From Lasiosphaeria ovina (taxonomy: Eukaryota > Ascomycota > Sordariomycetes > Sordariales > Lasiosphaeriaceae): a DNA stretch of 64,000 nucleotides. The DNA is taken from assembly GCA_033439765.1 (NCBI GenBank), contig JAULSN010000005.1, positions 2,371,001 through 2,435,000 on the forward strand, read 5' to 3'. How positions within the stretch are numbered: the stretch's first letter is position 1; the number at the start of each line of letters is the position of its first letter. Shown piece by piece: positions 10,347 through 25,792 of this stretch. The notes under the pieces are model-generated. The model did no database searches. It was not told the DNA's origin and saw only the letters and a program-made list of their open reading frames with translations. A program made the translations under genes and the position numbers.

Positions 10347-11934
10347 ATGAGCCCTCCTGGCCCTAACGGCGAGGCCGCCGTCGGCTCCGATGGACCAAGA
10401 CAAAAGGGCAGGGCCACCCCCGACACCCTAAAGTGAGATCGATCGCCTCTGTCGCCCTTATAGGGTTAGGGTTATTAAGACCAAGTTGCTAATGCTTAAC
10501 AGAGTCGGATGTATTGCTTTTGTAATAAAGGATGGGCAACCCCGGCGCGCAGAGATTCTCAGCGTCAGGGAGACCAAGAGCGGGCGGCAGTTCTACTGCA
10601 ATTTTGATAACTTTAATAAGCGACTGGACGAATGGGTGCCTATCGTTAGGATAGACTTTGACCAGGAAGTCGAATGGCCCAACCCCGAGAAGGACAAGCA
10701 GAAGGAAGGGAAAGCAAAGAAGGCTCCCGTTATATCCAAGAAGCAGCCCTCTAAGAAGGCGCAGAAGAAGGTCGGTAAAAGGGAGCAGTCGGTCGTCTCT
10801 GAGGGGCAGACACCACACCCCTGGCCCGAGTTTGTCGAATCGCAGTCGCAGTTGAAGACGCCGGCACAGACGGACGATACCGAGGATAAGGCTAACGCCA
10901 GCCTGGAGGTTGGGGGGACCCCCGGTATTGGGCCCGACGAGATAGAGCTGGACGAGGACGAAACCCCGGCAGGCCTCGCCAAGAAGGAGCATGAGGCGTC
11001 GTTCAGCCGGGAGGAGGAAATTGAGAAGCTCCGGACTTCGGGCTCTATGACGCAGAATCCAGCCGAGATCTCGCGTATTCGGAACATTTCGAAAATCGAG
11101 TTTGGCCGATTTGTCCTCTTCCCCTGGTATTTCTCTCCGTACCCCGAGGTCTTCAGCCAGGAGGACTGCATATTCATATGCGAGTTCTGCCTGAGCTACT
11201 ACGGCGACCTCAAGTCCTTCTCGCGGCACCGCCAAAAGTGTACGCTGCAGCATCCTCCCGGAAACGAGATCTACCGAGACGACTTCGTGTCCTTCTTTGA
11301 GATTGACGGCCGGCGGCAGCGGACTTGGTGCCGAAACTTGTGTCTCCTGTCAAAAATGTTTCTCGACCACAAGACGCTATACTACGACGTCGACCCGTTT
11401 CTATTTTACGTCATGACTACGAGAGACGAAATAGGGTGCCACCTCATCGGCTACTTCTCGAAGGAGAAGGAGAGCACCGACGGGTACAATGTCGCTTGCA
11501 TCTTGACGCTACCTCAGTACCAGCGAAAGGGGTACGGACGGCTCCTGATCCAGTTCTCGTACGAGCTCTCCAAAATTGAAGGCAAGCTAGGCTCGCCCGA
11601 AAAACCACTGTCGGATCTTGGTCTCCTGAGCTACCGCCAATACTGGTCGGAAAACATCATCGAGCTGCTGTTGGGGTTCAGCGAGCGAGACGAAAAGTGC
11701 ACAATCGAGGGAGTCGCGGCCCAACTCGCCATGACAACGCAGGATGTCGAGCACACGTTACAGGTGCTTAAGATGCAGGTCTATCACAAGGGAGAGCACA
11801 AGATCGTCGTGCCCGAGAAGCTGATCCAGCAGAGGGAGAAGGCGAAACTGAAACAGAAGCGGTTGATCGACCCAGAACGCATCCAGTGGAAGCCTCCCGT
11901 GTTCACAGCATCTAGCAGGACGTGGGGCTGGTAG
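10347..11934 (+). CDS. ESA1: MYST histone acetyltransferase Esa1 (Tip60 family, NuA4 catalytic subunit)
   Basis: Acetylates H4/H2A tails as the catalytic subunit of NuA4. Exons are 10347..10432 and 10503..11934. The 70-nt intron (donor GTGAGA, acceptor AACAG) is phase 2 and the product is 505 aa. A chromo-barrel (Tudor-knot) domain lies at about 29-90 ([15 protein letters not shown]). A charged linker rich in Lys and acidic residues follows. The MYST C2HC zinc finger (CEFC...HRQKC) is at about 255. The acetyl-CoA loop [12 protein letters not shown] is at about 367, with the candidate catalytic Cys in NVACILTLP (about 361) and Glu in [10 protein letters not shown] (about 394). The extreme C-terminus carries [13 protein letters not shown]. 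Intron 1 contains telomere-like TAGGGTTAGGGTT. Confidence 0.95.
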
Positions 11935-13112
11935 TAGTTACCCGAGTTCTGCGAGTTAGCTCTGCGAGTTGCCTGGCTGTATGTTATGTTTACTGCGCCG
12001 CACGTGCAAAGCGTTGGCTTGAAAAGGAGAGGGCGGGTCTATTACTGGGGTTATGATGTCATGAGGTAGATACCACTGTTTCATACATGCCGTAGGTCCG
12101 TAAGTTAGGAGTTTGGCTCTCTACGCCAAATGGGAGACCGGACTTCTGAACTTGTTCAACAAAACCTCGATTATTAAACATGAATTATTCAGCGGCTGTG
12201 TAACTCGAAAGAACAAAGCTAAAATATTATGGCCGGGCCAAGAAGGCGCAGCCAGCCCTGCAGCCCTGCAGCAGCAGACACACACGGTGAGCGCCAAGCC
12301 GGATGCCTGGCATCGAAAATGGAGAAACGGGGGCGGGCGGATGGCAGCAACCGCTCACGAACAATAGTCTTTTGAGTTTTGAGGACGGGCAATTGACCAG
12401 TCACATCAACGGCTCGACGTCCTGCTTGGCCAGACAAAGTGCTAAGCAGCATCCGTACTCCGTACTCCGTACTCCGTAGGGCGCTGCTCCTTCTGAGACC
12501 TAACCTAACCAAACTAAGCCAAGCCAAGCCAAGCCAAGCCAAGCCAAGCACCCGTCGGGATTATGTTTTCGGTCGACGGATTAATAACGGACGACGTTGG
12601 CCTCGTTGGCCTCGTTGCCCCGATGTAAGCCAGGTGCGTACAGTACCGTGCATACTCGGTACGGATAGAGCTTCCAGAATGCTGCGTCATGGGAAGCTCA
12701 AACCTCAAACTATCTACGGTACCTAGGTATATTACGACCTGGGCAGCTTCGGAGGGGGAGGGTTGCTGGAACTCTCCGTACCAACATAGGTTGGTACATG
12801 TACGGAGTAGGTCTGCACGACCAATCCCGCCGGCGTGCTTTACACGTTCCGTGCCTATCAATCCTTCGAGCGCGGGCTTGGCGCGCTGGGGCTGTGGCTC
12901 GCTGATTGCGTAGTCATACATGGATGGGCCCTTGATTCTGTCACAACCTCAGCTTCGACATTTGTCTCCCTGCCTAGGTAATCATATATAAATATACGAG
13001 CTGTATACGGTATACAGTATACGGTGGGTGTCTGTTGGGATGCTGCCTCGTTGTTTGTCGTCATTGACACTGACACTAACACGGACACTGACATCGACGT
13101 CGATGCAACACA
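11935..13112. other. Intergenic region between ESA1 and the Zn2Cys6 gene
   Basis: Contains ESA1's 3' flank and the regulator's promoter. Low-complexity includes a CCGTACT tandem at 12453-12480, an AAGCC pentamer run at about 12516-12549, an inverted repeat at 12774-12807 (separate entry), GTATAC-type palindromes near 13003-13025, and ACACTG-like hexamers near 13065-13095. I see no supported gene. Confidence 0.6.
12774..12807. repeat. Imperfect inverted repeat with CTCCGTA arms
   Basis: CTCCGTACCAAC (12774-12785) faces GTTGG (12790-12794) and TACGGAG (12801-12807), with a six-base TACATG bulge. RNA or DNA could fold as a bulged hairpin. It sits about 300 bp upstream of the Zn2Cys6 gene. Confidence 0.6.
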
Positions 13113-13817
13113 ATGGACTACACTGCTCGAGGTGACGGCGGCGACCACGAGGCTGAGTCTTCGGCACAAAGTCCGAGCACAGGTCCGGCGAGTCCAAGTA
13201 CAACCGCCGTCGACAGCTTCAAGCCCTACTACTCCAAGCGGCCTCACCGCAAGTCGAGGACGGGCTGCCGCAACTGCAAGCGGCGCAAGGTGAGCAGCTT
13301 GACTCCCAGACAACACTGTTGACTGACACCCTGTCCAGGTCAAATGCGATGAAGCCCGGCCCTTGTGTCGCCCGTGTTCCTCGCGGGGTGACACGTGCGA
13401 GTACCCCCCGCTGCCCGTCTCTCGTTCCTCTGGCTGTGGCTCTGGGTCTGGGTCTGGGTCTGGCTCTGGCTCTTCCGCTTCCAGCTCCGTGTCCCCCCCT
13501 GTATATACGAATACCGCCTCCTCGGCTGTGGTCTCGTACAATGGCCCCCTTTGCGCCCCGGCCTTCCCGGTTGTGCAGGAGCCGCTGTTCATGCCCGCGG
13601 GACGCGAGGCCGTCGACATGCGGCTGCTGTGGTTCTACTCGACCGCGACCTTCAAGTCGCTCTCGTCCAACTCGGGACGCGAGGCCACGGTCGACCACGC
13701 CCTGCGCGTCAAGCTGGTCGAGCTCGCCTTCTCCAACGACTTCCTCATGCACTGCCTCCTGGGCTTCGCCTCCATGCACATGCAACACGTCGGCCACGCC
13801 GGCTCCGGCTCCGGCTA

Positions 13818-13860
<43 letters not shown>

Positions 13861-14775
13861 CTCGACGTCCCCCGCTCCACCGCCCTGCTCTACCGCGGCC
13901 AGGCCTTCGAGGGCTACCGCCGCGCCGTCGAGAACGCCGAGCCGTCGACCTTCCCCGCCCTCGTCGCCGGCTCGCTCGTGCTGTGCGGCCTGTCGTCGTA
14001 CGGCTTCCGCGGCGAAGACGCCACGCCCCTGTACATCCTCGACTGGCTGGTCCTGTGGCGTGGCGTCGGCGTCATGGTCAACCTGACGCGCACGCGCTCA
14101 AAGAACCCCACGGGGCTCGAGGTCCTCTTCTTCCGGCCCAAAATCGACTACGACGCCGCCACCCGCCACATCCCAAACCACCTGCTCTTTATGCTGTCGA
14201 CCGTCAAGCAGGGCGACGAAAGCGGCGATCCCGATTCTGGCGCCGTCGCCACCTACTACCACGCCCTCAAGCTGCTCGGCTCGCTGTACGCCGAGCTGCT
14301 CAACGGCTTCAACCCCATCCTCGAGCTGCGCATCGTCACGCTCCTCTCGCGGCTGACGCCCGACTTCATCGCCGCGGCGCGCGCCCGCCGCCCGCGCGCC
14401 CTCGTCATCATCGCCCACTTCCTCGTCTTCCTCAAGCTCGTCGACAACATCTGGTGGATGCAGGACATCAGTGATCCGGAAATCCGCGCCATCGCGGCCG
14501 TCGTCGGCCCGGACTGGGAGCCCATGCTGCGCATCCCGCTGGCGGCCGTCGACCTCGCCGACCACGCGGCCATCGCCCGCGCGCTGCTCGAGGACCCCGC
14601 CTGGTGCGCCCCCGACTGGGACGCCTGCAGCAAGGACAGACACCTGTATGTCCAGTCGCGCGCCTGGCCCGATGACAAGGGCATGCTGCTCGTCTACGAC
14701 CCCGTCACGGGCAGGTTCAACTACGGCCCTCCGCCGGAACAGGCCCATCCCGGCGAGGGCCTGCCTGAGGGTTGA
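13113..14775 (+). CDS. Zn2Cys6 (C6) fungal transcription factor, Upc2-like architecture
   Basis: Exons are 13113..13289 and 13339..14775. The 49-nt intron (donor GTGAGC, acceptor TCCAG) is phase 0 and the product is 537 aa. Splicing completes a binuclear zinc cluster, C52-x2-C55-x6-C62-x6-C69-x2-C72-x6-C79, preceded by basic KRPHRKSRTGCRNCKRRK. A Gly/Ser repeat follows the cluster and a second one lies near residues 209-227. The rest of the protein is a helical ligand/regulatory region containing LLWFYSTATFKSLSS and LLGFASMHMQH. That pattern is known from the Upc2/Ecm22-like class of C6 proteins; the target genes are not evident. It faces the CE1 esterase gene tail-to-tail, which does not by itself imply regulation. 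Confidence 0.88.
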
Positions 14776-15369
14776 GGGCGGGGATATATATCATGATGGC
14801 TCTTCTGATTTTTTTTCTTTTCTTTTCGTCTTTGTTGCGAGCTTAAAAATGAATTTTTGAAATGAAATGATATACACAAAAAAAACCCCCTTTCTCTCTC
14901 CGAGGATGACGGGCTTTTTTTGTCCGTGTTTTCCGTGTTGTCTCGCTTACGTAGCTAGTGAGCTGTGTCATACAGGGTACCTTGCAAATGTTTTCTTTCG
15001 TCTAGGTATCCGTATCCGTATCCGTACTCCAGGAGCGGCTTCTACATTTAGGATCTGCGTATCACCAAAGTGAAACAAGTGACTTATACCCATCCCATTC
15101 GCCATGGCATGCAAACACGCTGAAAATGAACACGGTTGAGCATTTGCCGCAACAAAAAGTCAAACAATTGAACGGCACCGAACACAGACAGTCATACCGG
15201 CTTGTGTAATATATATGCACGTACAGCGCCTACCTTGTCAAGGTCTCAAACAGACAGGGTCGTGTGAAATATATATGATATACCTCCATTGCACACAACA
15301 ATCGACCTATATACACTCCCCCTCCCCCTCCCCCTCCCCCTTTCCCCCCACCCCCCCTCCTCCATCCGC
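14776..15369. other. Convergent intergenic region with dispersed repeat copy B
   Basis: 3' flanks of the C6 regulator and the esterase gene. Holds CCGTAT hexamers at about 15007-15030, repeat copy B at 15066-15205, TA-rich patches, and a CCCCCT run at about 15318-15350. No gene is supported. Confidence 0.6.
15066..15205. repeat. Dispersed repeat, copy B (inverted relative to copy A)
   Basis: Matches the reverse complement of the middle of copy A. The shared parts are a TTGAGCATTTGCCGC-like block, AAAAAGTCAAACAATTGAACG (here at about 15155-15174, with ACGGCAC next), GTCATAC, and a GTGAAA...CTTATACCCATC edge. Many small differences indicate age. Confidence 0.65.
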
Positions 15370-16356
15370 TCAAAGACCAAACCACTCCTCACTAGCCGTC
15401 AAGTTCGCCGGCACGCTGTGCCCGACGCCGGTCGCATAGATGCCCTGGACGTGATCCCCGTAGTTGTCCGTGCGGTAGTTGCGCTCGGGGAAGTTGGCCA
15501 CGGTGCTGGTCGGCGTCTGGTCGACGCCGAACACGTTGGTCCACTGCTTGATCTCCTCCTGGTAGTTGGCCGGCGCCAGCGTGCCGTCGGCGCTGCCGTG
15601 CCAGATCTGCATCTTAGGCCGCAAGCCCGTGTAGCCCGGGAACATGTTGCGCGCGACGTTGCCCCTGTTTTTGAACACATTGTCAGTCCGTGTTCTTTCC
15701 TTACATGGACGGGAAACGGGGGAGGAGAAAAAAGGGGGGTAGACAAAAAAGAAAAAGAAAAGCACATACCAAGCCTCGGGCGTGGCCTTGCTCTGGCCGC
15801 CGCTGCACGAGTTGTTCCAGGCGTCGACGCCGCCCGACGACGACACGAAACAGCCGGCGGCGACGCCGCTGTACAGCGACACGGCGCTGATGAGCTGGGG
15901 GTACGTGGCGGCCATGACGTTGGACATCATGGCGCCGGAGCTGCCGCCCGTCACGTACACGCGGGCCGGGTTAGCCTTGTAGTGGTCGATGGCATACAGA
16001 ATCATGTTGGAGATGGCCTGGGAGTCGCCGCCGCCGTTGGTCCTGAGCGAGGCCTTGCTCGACACGTCCCAGCAGGTGCCGCTGTTGGGGCTGCTGGGCC
16101 ACACCGTGATGTAGCCCTTCTTGTCGGACCCTTTCGCCCACGGGATCTTGGAGTTGCGGAAGTACGACTGCGCCGTCGACTGGCACGAGTGGATGACGAT
16201 GACCACGGGCGGGTTGTCGACGACCTTGTCGGGCACGTAGATCCACATCTCGGCCTTGGACGTCGCGTTGTTGGGGTAGCTGACCCGGGTCAGCGCCGCG
16301 CCGGCGGCCAGGGACGCGGCCGTGAGGGCCGTCGCCAGGACCGTTGTGCCAAGCAT
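15370..16356 (-). CDS. Secreted carbohydrate esterase family 1 (acetylxylan/feruloyl esterase-like)
   Basis: Alpha/beta hydrolase expected to remove acetyl or feruloyl groups from plant xylan outside the cell. Exons (minus strand) are 16356..15770 and 15664..15370. The 105-nt intron (donor GTATGT, acceptor AACAG) is phase 2 and the product is 293 aa, the usual size. A hydrophobic signal peptide covers about residues 1-20 (LGTTVLATALTAASLAAGA). The nucleophile motif is GGSSG with Ser139. Asp222 is in WHGSADGT and His278 in GVGHSVP, completing a plausible triad. PVVIVIHSC and GYITVWPSSPN are family blocks. No cellulose-binding module is present. The ATG 16356 is chosen because it begins the signal peptide; a GT microsatellite lies just upstream in the 5' UTR. 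Confidence 0.88.
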   Translation of the reverse strand: MLGTTVLATALTAASLAAGAALTRVSYPNNATSKAEMWIYVPDKVVDNPPVVIVIHSCQSTAQSYFRNSKIPWAKGSDKKGYITVWPSSPNSGTCWDVSSKASLRTNGGGDSQAISNMILYAIDHYKANPARVYVTGGSSGAMMSNVMAATYPQLISAVSLYSGVAAGCFVSSSGGVDAWNNSCSGGQSKATPEAWYVLFFFFFVYPPFFSSPVSRPCKERTRTDNVFKNRGNVARNMFPGYTGLRPKMQIWHGSADGTLAPANYQEEIKQWTNVFGVDQTPTSTVANFPERNYRTDNYGDHVQGIYATGVGHSVPANLTASEEWFGL

Positions 16357-17396
16357 TTCTGTTTGTGTGTGTGTGTGTGTGCATATAGAACCTTGAATCA
16401 ACCAAAGATCAAGAATCAAAGACCCACAATGACATAAACACACACACACACAGCTGAGAACAGAGAAGCCAAGACAAGAAGAGCTCCCCTGAAAGCCAAG
16501 ACCTGCCGGGCATATATAGCCAGGTAGCTACACAGTAGCTAGCTAGTAGCATATAGCCATCCATCCGTGCAAGCAAGCCAGACCTCCATCTCGGGATATG
16601 CTCTTCCCCCACTCGCTCCCACTCGCTCCCGCCCAACATATGAACCTACACACACACCCGCACACATAACACACGCGCAACTGACAGCGGAGAATTTACC
16701 CCATACCCCAGAATGTGATATAGCATGTATCGGGGGCCATAGTAGGTAGACAGGGGGGGGAGTGTAGACGGAGGCAATCTACACGCACATACAGACACCA
16801 ACAAAGAAGGGGAAGAAATCAGTAATTTCTGCACCAACCACAAGACGCCACTCCACTCTCCCCCGCAGGAGGAAAGGGGGGAAGAGGCGTATACGGTAGG
16901 CACCCGAAGACATGGAAAGGGCGGCTAAAAAGACCCATCGGCGGCCGGAGGAAGACGAGCGAAAAGGGATACCGGTATAACACATGATCGAGCTCCCATT
17001 GGACCGACGCATCGCCAGGACCTCGTGCGTCGTGGTTGGTTAAACCCGCGGAAGAGTGACAGATTGCCGCAACATCCGTTGAGAATCTTAAAGACCTTTC
17101 TACTTTAATGGCCGGGCACAAAGCAGCCTTTTTGAGTTCACATGGCGAAACAACACGTGAGAAGCTTAGACAGACGTCATCAACCGCAGCCACCAGTCGA
17201 GAATTTATCCTATATACCTGCAGTGTCATCAACAATAAAGAAACATGGTCTGGCACGTACGGTAGACAGAGGAAAAGACTTGATTGATACACAGCTCACA
17301 CAAATGAGAAACTTGACTGAGCTAGGGACCTCCCGGGCAACTTCTTTTCGCTTCTATACACAGGCCACCGGTTCATGCTCCGTTAAACGCACACTA
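16357..17396. other. Intergenic region upstream of the esterase and downstream of ATP2
   Basis: Contains the esterase promoter and 5' UTR, and ATP2's 3' flank. There are GT and CA runs at about 16363-16382 and 16438-16453, and CCACTCGCTC repeats near 16606-16630. I see no supported gene. Confidence 0.6.
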
Positions 17397-21129
<3,733 letters not shown>

Positions 21130-21838
21130 CCTGACGATGGTGAAGGGCGGACTTTAGATGGTGGATGTGCAGTCGAAGGGGTGATGGCTTGGAAAGAGGG
21201 AAGAAACGGGTTGGAAAATCTCTCGACGAGGAACGAGCTTTCGGTTAGGTGCTGCGGAGCTGTGAGCCTGCCACGTGACCGCTGCACTTGCCCACCTCAC
21301 CTCCCGGACACCTCAGTTATTATGAAATGTGGGGCACTCGCCCAGGAGCCAGCCATCCGCTAGCCAATTTTTCCCTCAGTGCTCCATCCCATCAATTTGG
21401 CAGTTGCCGAGCAAACACAGGCAGTAAACACGCCTGAGGCACCAACATCCACGCGCTCTTCCGAAACATCCCTCGACCAAATACAAGCAAGCATGAGGTG
21501 TGGATGCAGTCCTAGGCTGACGATGGTTCAACCTGATACACGTAAAACGGCATTCGTTCATCATTCATTGCAATTTGAACAAATTCATATAGAACAGCAT
21601 CCATGATTTCAGTATCGGTATACTGGTCAAAAAGTCCGTCAAGCAGTCTAGCCGCACTGCGGATGGGATGCGCCTGCTACTGACAGCAATTTTCATTTTT
21701 ATTTGTTTATTTATTTAATTAGAATCCCTCGTACCATCTATTTGTCAAAATTGGACTCTGACCAGGGGACTTGCAAATAATGAGTCCAACCGAGAAAAGA
21801 AAGAAAAGATACAAAGAGAAATACTGCACCTGGGCGGT
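21130..21838. other. Intergenic region, ATP2 promoter / GLC3 3' flank
   Basis: Both neighbours are on the minus strand, so this holds the ATP2 promoter and the branching-enzyme terminator. Sequence is unremarkable apart from an AT-rich patch near 21690-21725 (TTTATTTG-like repeats). No gene is supported. Confidence 0.6.
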
Positions 21839-24439
21839 TTAATAGCACTGGAATCCTCTCAGAGTCGCCCCTCCAGCCCCGATTCTCGACTCGTGCGCCA
21901 GTACCTGGAAATGCGTTAGATAACTGACATTCAACAAGGGAGGTCGGTGACGGCCAGCGCCAGCCAACTTACAAAAGCCGTTCTGCAGGGAATGTAGACG
22001 TGAGTGCAGTTCTTTCGGTTGTTCCACTCCAGCGGCTCGGTGAAGAAGCGTGTCGCCTCGTCCAGCCGGTTGAAGCCGCCATGGTCCTTGCTGTCCGTGT
22101 TCAGGATGATCCGGTATGTCCCCGGAACCTCGATGCCAATGCGGTAGTCCGTGAAGCTGTTGCTCGGGTGGAAGTTGAACACAAACACCAAGCCGGCACG
22201 CTCAAAGACAATCACCTTGTCGCCCTCGTGCTTCAGGGAGATGAACGCCTGGTCCGAATGAAGCCACCCATACTTGGCCTCGGTGGTGTTCATCGACCTG
22301 TCGAAGTTGTTGAGGAACTGGTACCTGAGAAGGGGGTCTTCTGTCAGGTTGAGCTGGCGCCGAGCGTACCAGAACGAATTCTGGTTGCCCTCTCGGGGGA
22401 AGTCGAGCCACTCCGGATGTCCAAACTCGTTGCCCTCGAAGTTGAGGTACCCTTCGCCTCCCAGGCTGTGCGTGAGCAGGCGAATCATCTTGTGCAACGC
22501 CATACCCCGGTCAATGACGGCCGTCAAGGGCGTGAGGGTCGACATGTTGGTGTAGAGCTCGGCGTCGCAGAGGTGCATCATGAGACTCTTGTCTCCCACA
22601 AGTCTGCAAAGACGTCAGCACAGCTCTGGAATAAGCACCACGTGCAATCCGAAACTTACGCTTGGTCGTGACTCTCGCAGTATGCAATCGTCTTCTCGGC
22701 GTGTCGCCTGTTGGTCAGCGTCCAGCAGATGCTGCCAATGTCCCACTCTTCGTCTTTTTGCTCCTTTAGGATCTTGATCCACATGTCCGGGATTGCCATG
22801 GCGAGCCGGTAATCAAAGCCGACACCGCCCAAGGCAAGCGGCAGACACAAGGCTGGCATCCCCGATACGTCCTCGGCTACAGTAATAACGTCGGGGTACA
22901 ACTCATGCAGCAACTCGTTGGCCAGCATCATGTACACCACGGCCTCTTCATCGACACCGGCGCCAAAATACTCATGGTAACCGCCTGAGAAGCCACTGTT
23001 TTACGCATTGGTTAATCTCCGTATTATACGAAACTGGAAAGGAACTGGGGCACATAAAACTTACGTCCCGATGCCGTGGTGGAGATAGAGCATGCTGGTC
23101 ACACCATCGAACCTGAACCCGTCGAAGCAGTATTCGTCCATCCAGAACCGCAAGTTGCTGAGCAAGAACCTCATGACCTCGTGGTGGCCGTAGTTAAAGA
23201 GCCTGCTGTCCCAGAGCTCGTGTCTTCCCTTGACACCCTCATGGAAGTACTGGTGGCCTGTGCCGTCAAACTCGTTCAGCCCGTCGAGCACGTTCTTGGA
23301 GGCGTGGCTGTGCACCACATCCAAGAGCATAGTTATGCCCATGCTGTGGGCCGTATCAACCAGCTCCTTCAAGTCCTCGGGAGAGCCGTACCGGCTACTC
23401 GCGGCGAAGAAGTTGTTGACCTGGTAGCCGAAGCTGGCATAGTAGGCGTGTTCCATGACGGCCATGAGCTGGATGACGTTGTATCCCAGATCTCTGATGC
23501 GCGGGAGCATGGTCTTGGTGAACTCCTTGTATGTGGTGACCCGCAGCTCGGGCGAAGAGATGCCGACGTGGGCCTCGTAGACTCTGAGACTCTCGGGCTT
23601 CTTCGGCCGAGGATGCTTGAAGACATATCTGTCTGCAGGGGCCGGATTCCAGAACCGACCTTCATACGCAGGCGAGATTGAGAGATCCTGCGTGACATAC
23701 TTGATCCACGCGGGTATCCTGTCCACCCACGCCCCACCTGGTAGCTCAAGGGACACCTGGGCTTTTGTTAGACCTAAGAGGCAGCACACAGTTCTTGGGA
23801 TGCACAAGACGCACCTTGATCTTTGAGTTGTGCGGGATGGCGGCCTGGCCGTTTGCATTAGGGGGGATGGTTATGGAGAAAACACCGAATTCATTCTTCT
23901 GCATCGGATGTGTCTCCCGGTTCCAGTTGTCTGTAGACAGTAAGACAAAAGCCCCGAGCTAGTATGTAAGTAGGGGGAGACATACTGAAGTCTCCGATCA
24001 GAGAAGCTTTCACGGCACCAGGCGCCCACTCTCGGTAGGTGATGCTGTTATCTTTGCCCACGTGCAGCCCAAAGCTGTCTGCGCCCTGGAATAAGAGTTA
24101 GCAAGGTCAGGAGGTAATAGGGGGGCAAAAAGCCCATCACCGCGGATACGAATCACCTACTTTGCTGAACTTGTCGAGGCCGCCCTCGGTCTCGTTGATG
24201 CGCTTGATCCAGTCATGGGTCTTGGCGTAACGACGCTTCAACGAGTCCTGGAACGGAGAGAGCCAGGGATCGAGCTTGACAACGCCTGTTGGTCGAGTCA
24301 ATCACCAACTCCAAAACAAGAGCACGGCGTGCTAGACAGAGGGAGAAGTCGTACCTGTGCCATCCTTGGGGATGTCATCGCCGGCCACCTGGCCACCGCC
24401 GGCCAGCGTGTTGGACGACTTCTCGGCAATGGTGTCCAT
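21839..24439 (-). CDS. GLC3: 1,4-alpha-glucan (glycogen) branching enzyme, GH13
   Basis: Creates alpha-1,6 branches in glycogen in the cytosol. Eight exons (minus strand): 24439..24355, 24285..24161, 24085..23986, 23930..23815, 23756..23065, 22995..22660, 22603..21973, 21904..21839, giving 716 aa, the normal family length. A CBM48-type region ([27 protein letters not shown]) precedes the GH13 barrel. Region I is [10 protein letters not shown]. The nucleophile Asp359 is in GFRFDGVTS, the acid/base Glu414 in VAEDVSG, and Asp483 in ESHDQA. The C-terminal all-beta domain ends RGFQCY. All introns are 55-75 nt and every junction rebuilds a conserved codon. Divergent from the mitochondrial ClpX gene. 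Confidence 0.95.
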
Positions 24440-25792
24440 TCTCTGCACAGGTGTCGTCACGAATGCGACGGGCAACTTGGCAGGATGGTAGTCGTCACTG
24501 GGAATATGCGCCGTGTTGGGATGATGGTGATGCGATGGCCCAGAAAAGAAGAGGGAGTGAGGTGAGGTGAGGTGAGGTGAGGTTAGGCGATGCAGGACGG
24601 GAAATCCAATGCTGTGGATAACAGGGCCTGCTAGTTTTGGGTGCACCAAGTCTTGGACGACGTGCACTAATCTTCGGGAACAAACACAGGGAAAGCAATT
24701 GATTACTATCGTCAGAGAAGAGCACGGTGGACAAGGAGCGTCGTGGTTTGTATTGGCAGAAGCACCCGACCAGTATCTCGAGTTGGGATTTAGTGGTGTG
24801 ATGGTGAGCTTGGGGGAGCTTCAGGGAGAGTGACTGAGGTGAGGTGAGGCGACACTGTTTGTGTAAATGCTAGATTACATCATTGCTCTGCGGCCCAACT
24901 CAATTCAACGAGAAATCCCAGGTTCGGTTGCTGCTCAACGCCCGTTGGACACCCCTGCACGACCTCCACTGTTGCGCCGCCGCCTGTTGGCAGACCCAAC
25001 ACTAATGCGCCAGCCCCCTCCCTCTTGCGCGGCGGCGACTTTCGAGGTGAGATTGCGCCGTGAAGGGGCAATTGCGGGAGTCGAGGCCCTCCATACCCGG
25101 TGCAGGTGGCGCCTCGCTCCTGCTTTCTTCGGCTAACAGCCGTCGGGTAGCGCAGGCGGCCAGAAGGCCCACGGGCGGTGGGTGGGGACCTCATGTTTCT
25201 CTGCTTTGGGCTGGCCGTTTGATTTGGCCGTGGAGCTCTCGTGAGGCACTCCGTACATACACAGTAGCTCACATCCAAAGGTCGACCTTGTTCAAAGTTC
25301 AGCGTCTTTTTATCTTTTGGCGTGTAAGTGCGCGAGGCGCCTCGCAGTTGGCACGATGGGCTAGGCAGCTCTAGCAGGTGCCGAAAGCTAAAAGTGGATC
25401 GGAGGGAGGGGGGCTTCCGGATGTGGATGGAAAGTGTACCCTGATGTAGCGGTTCACAGGAGGAGCAGCGCTGTATACATCCAACTACCAGCATCCCGAC
25501 TGCACATCCCCCGCACTTCACGGCGGCGGTGTCGAACTCTCGCGATTCCTTTCAGAGGGCGTGCGATGTTCGGGGCATTCTGCATTCTCCTCTGCCTCCT
25601 ACAGGATCCTGACACCAATCCATCATGAAGCTTCGCCGCTGAACCCGAACCCTGCCCGAGTTTGAAGTTGGCAGGCTCAACTTGCAGAGCGGTACAGCAC
25701 TAGCAGAACTGATAGAAACCGAGCATGGCATGAGTGCGGCTGGGCGCATCACAGTGCAGTCACACCTCAGATTGGGACCGTTTCCCGAGAAC
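24440..25792. promoter_or_regulatory. Divergent upstream region of GLC3 and mitochondrial ClpX genes
   Basis: A 1.35-kb gap that must hold both promoters and 5' UTRs. Contains an AGGTG pentamer run at about 24557-24587 and again near 24836-24850, and CACTCCGTACATAC near 25246-25259. I see no supported gene; open frames here are without recognisable family. Confidence 0.5.

Noticed and set aside
13113..16356. C6 regulator plus CE1 esterase as a gene cluster
   Set aside because: Only two convergent genes with unrelated housekeeping neighbours; no tailoring, transporter or synthase genes nearby.
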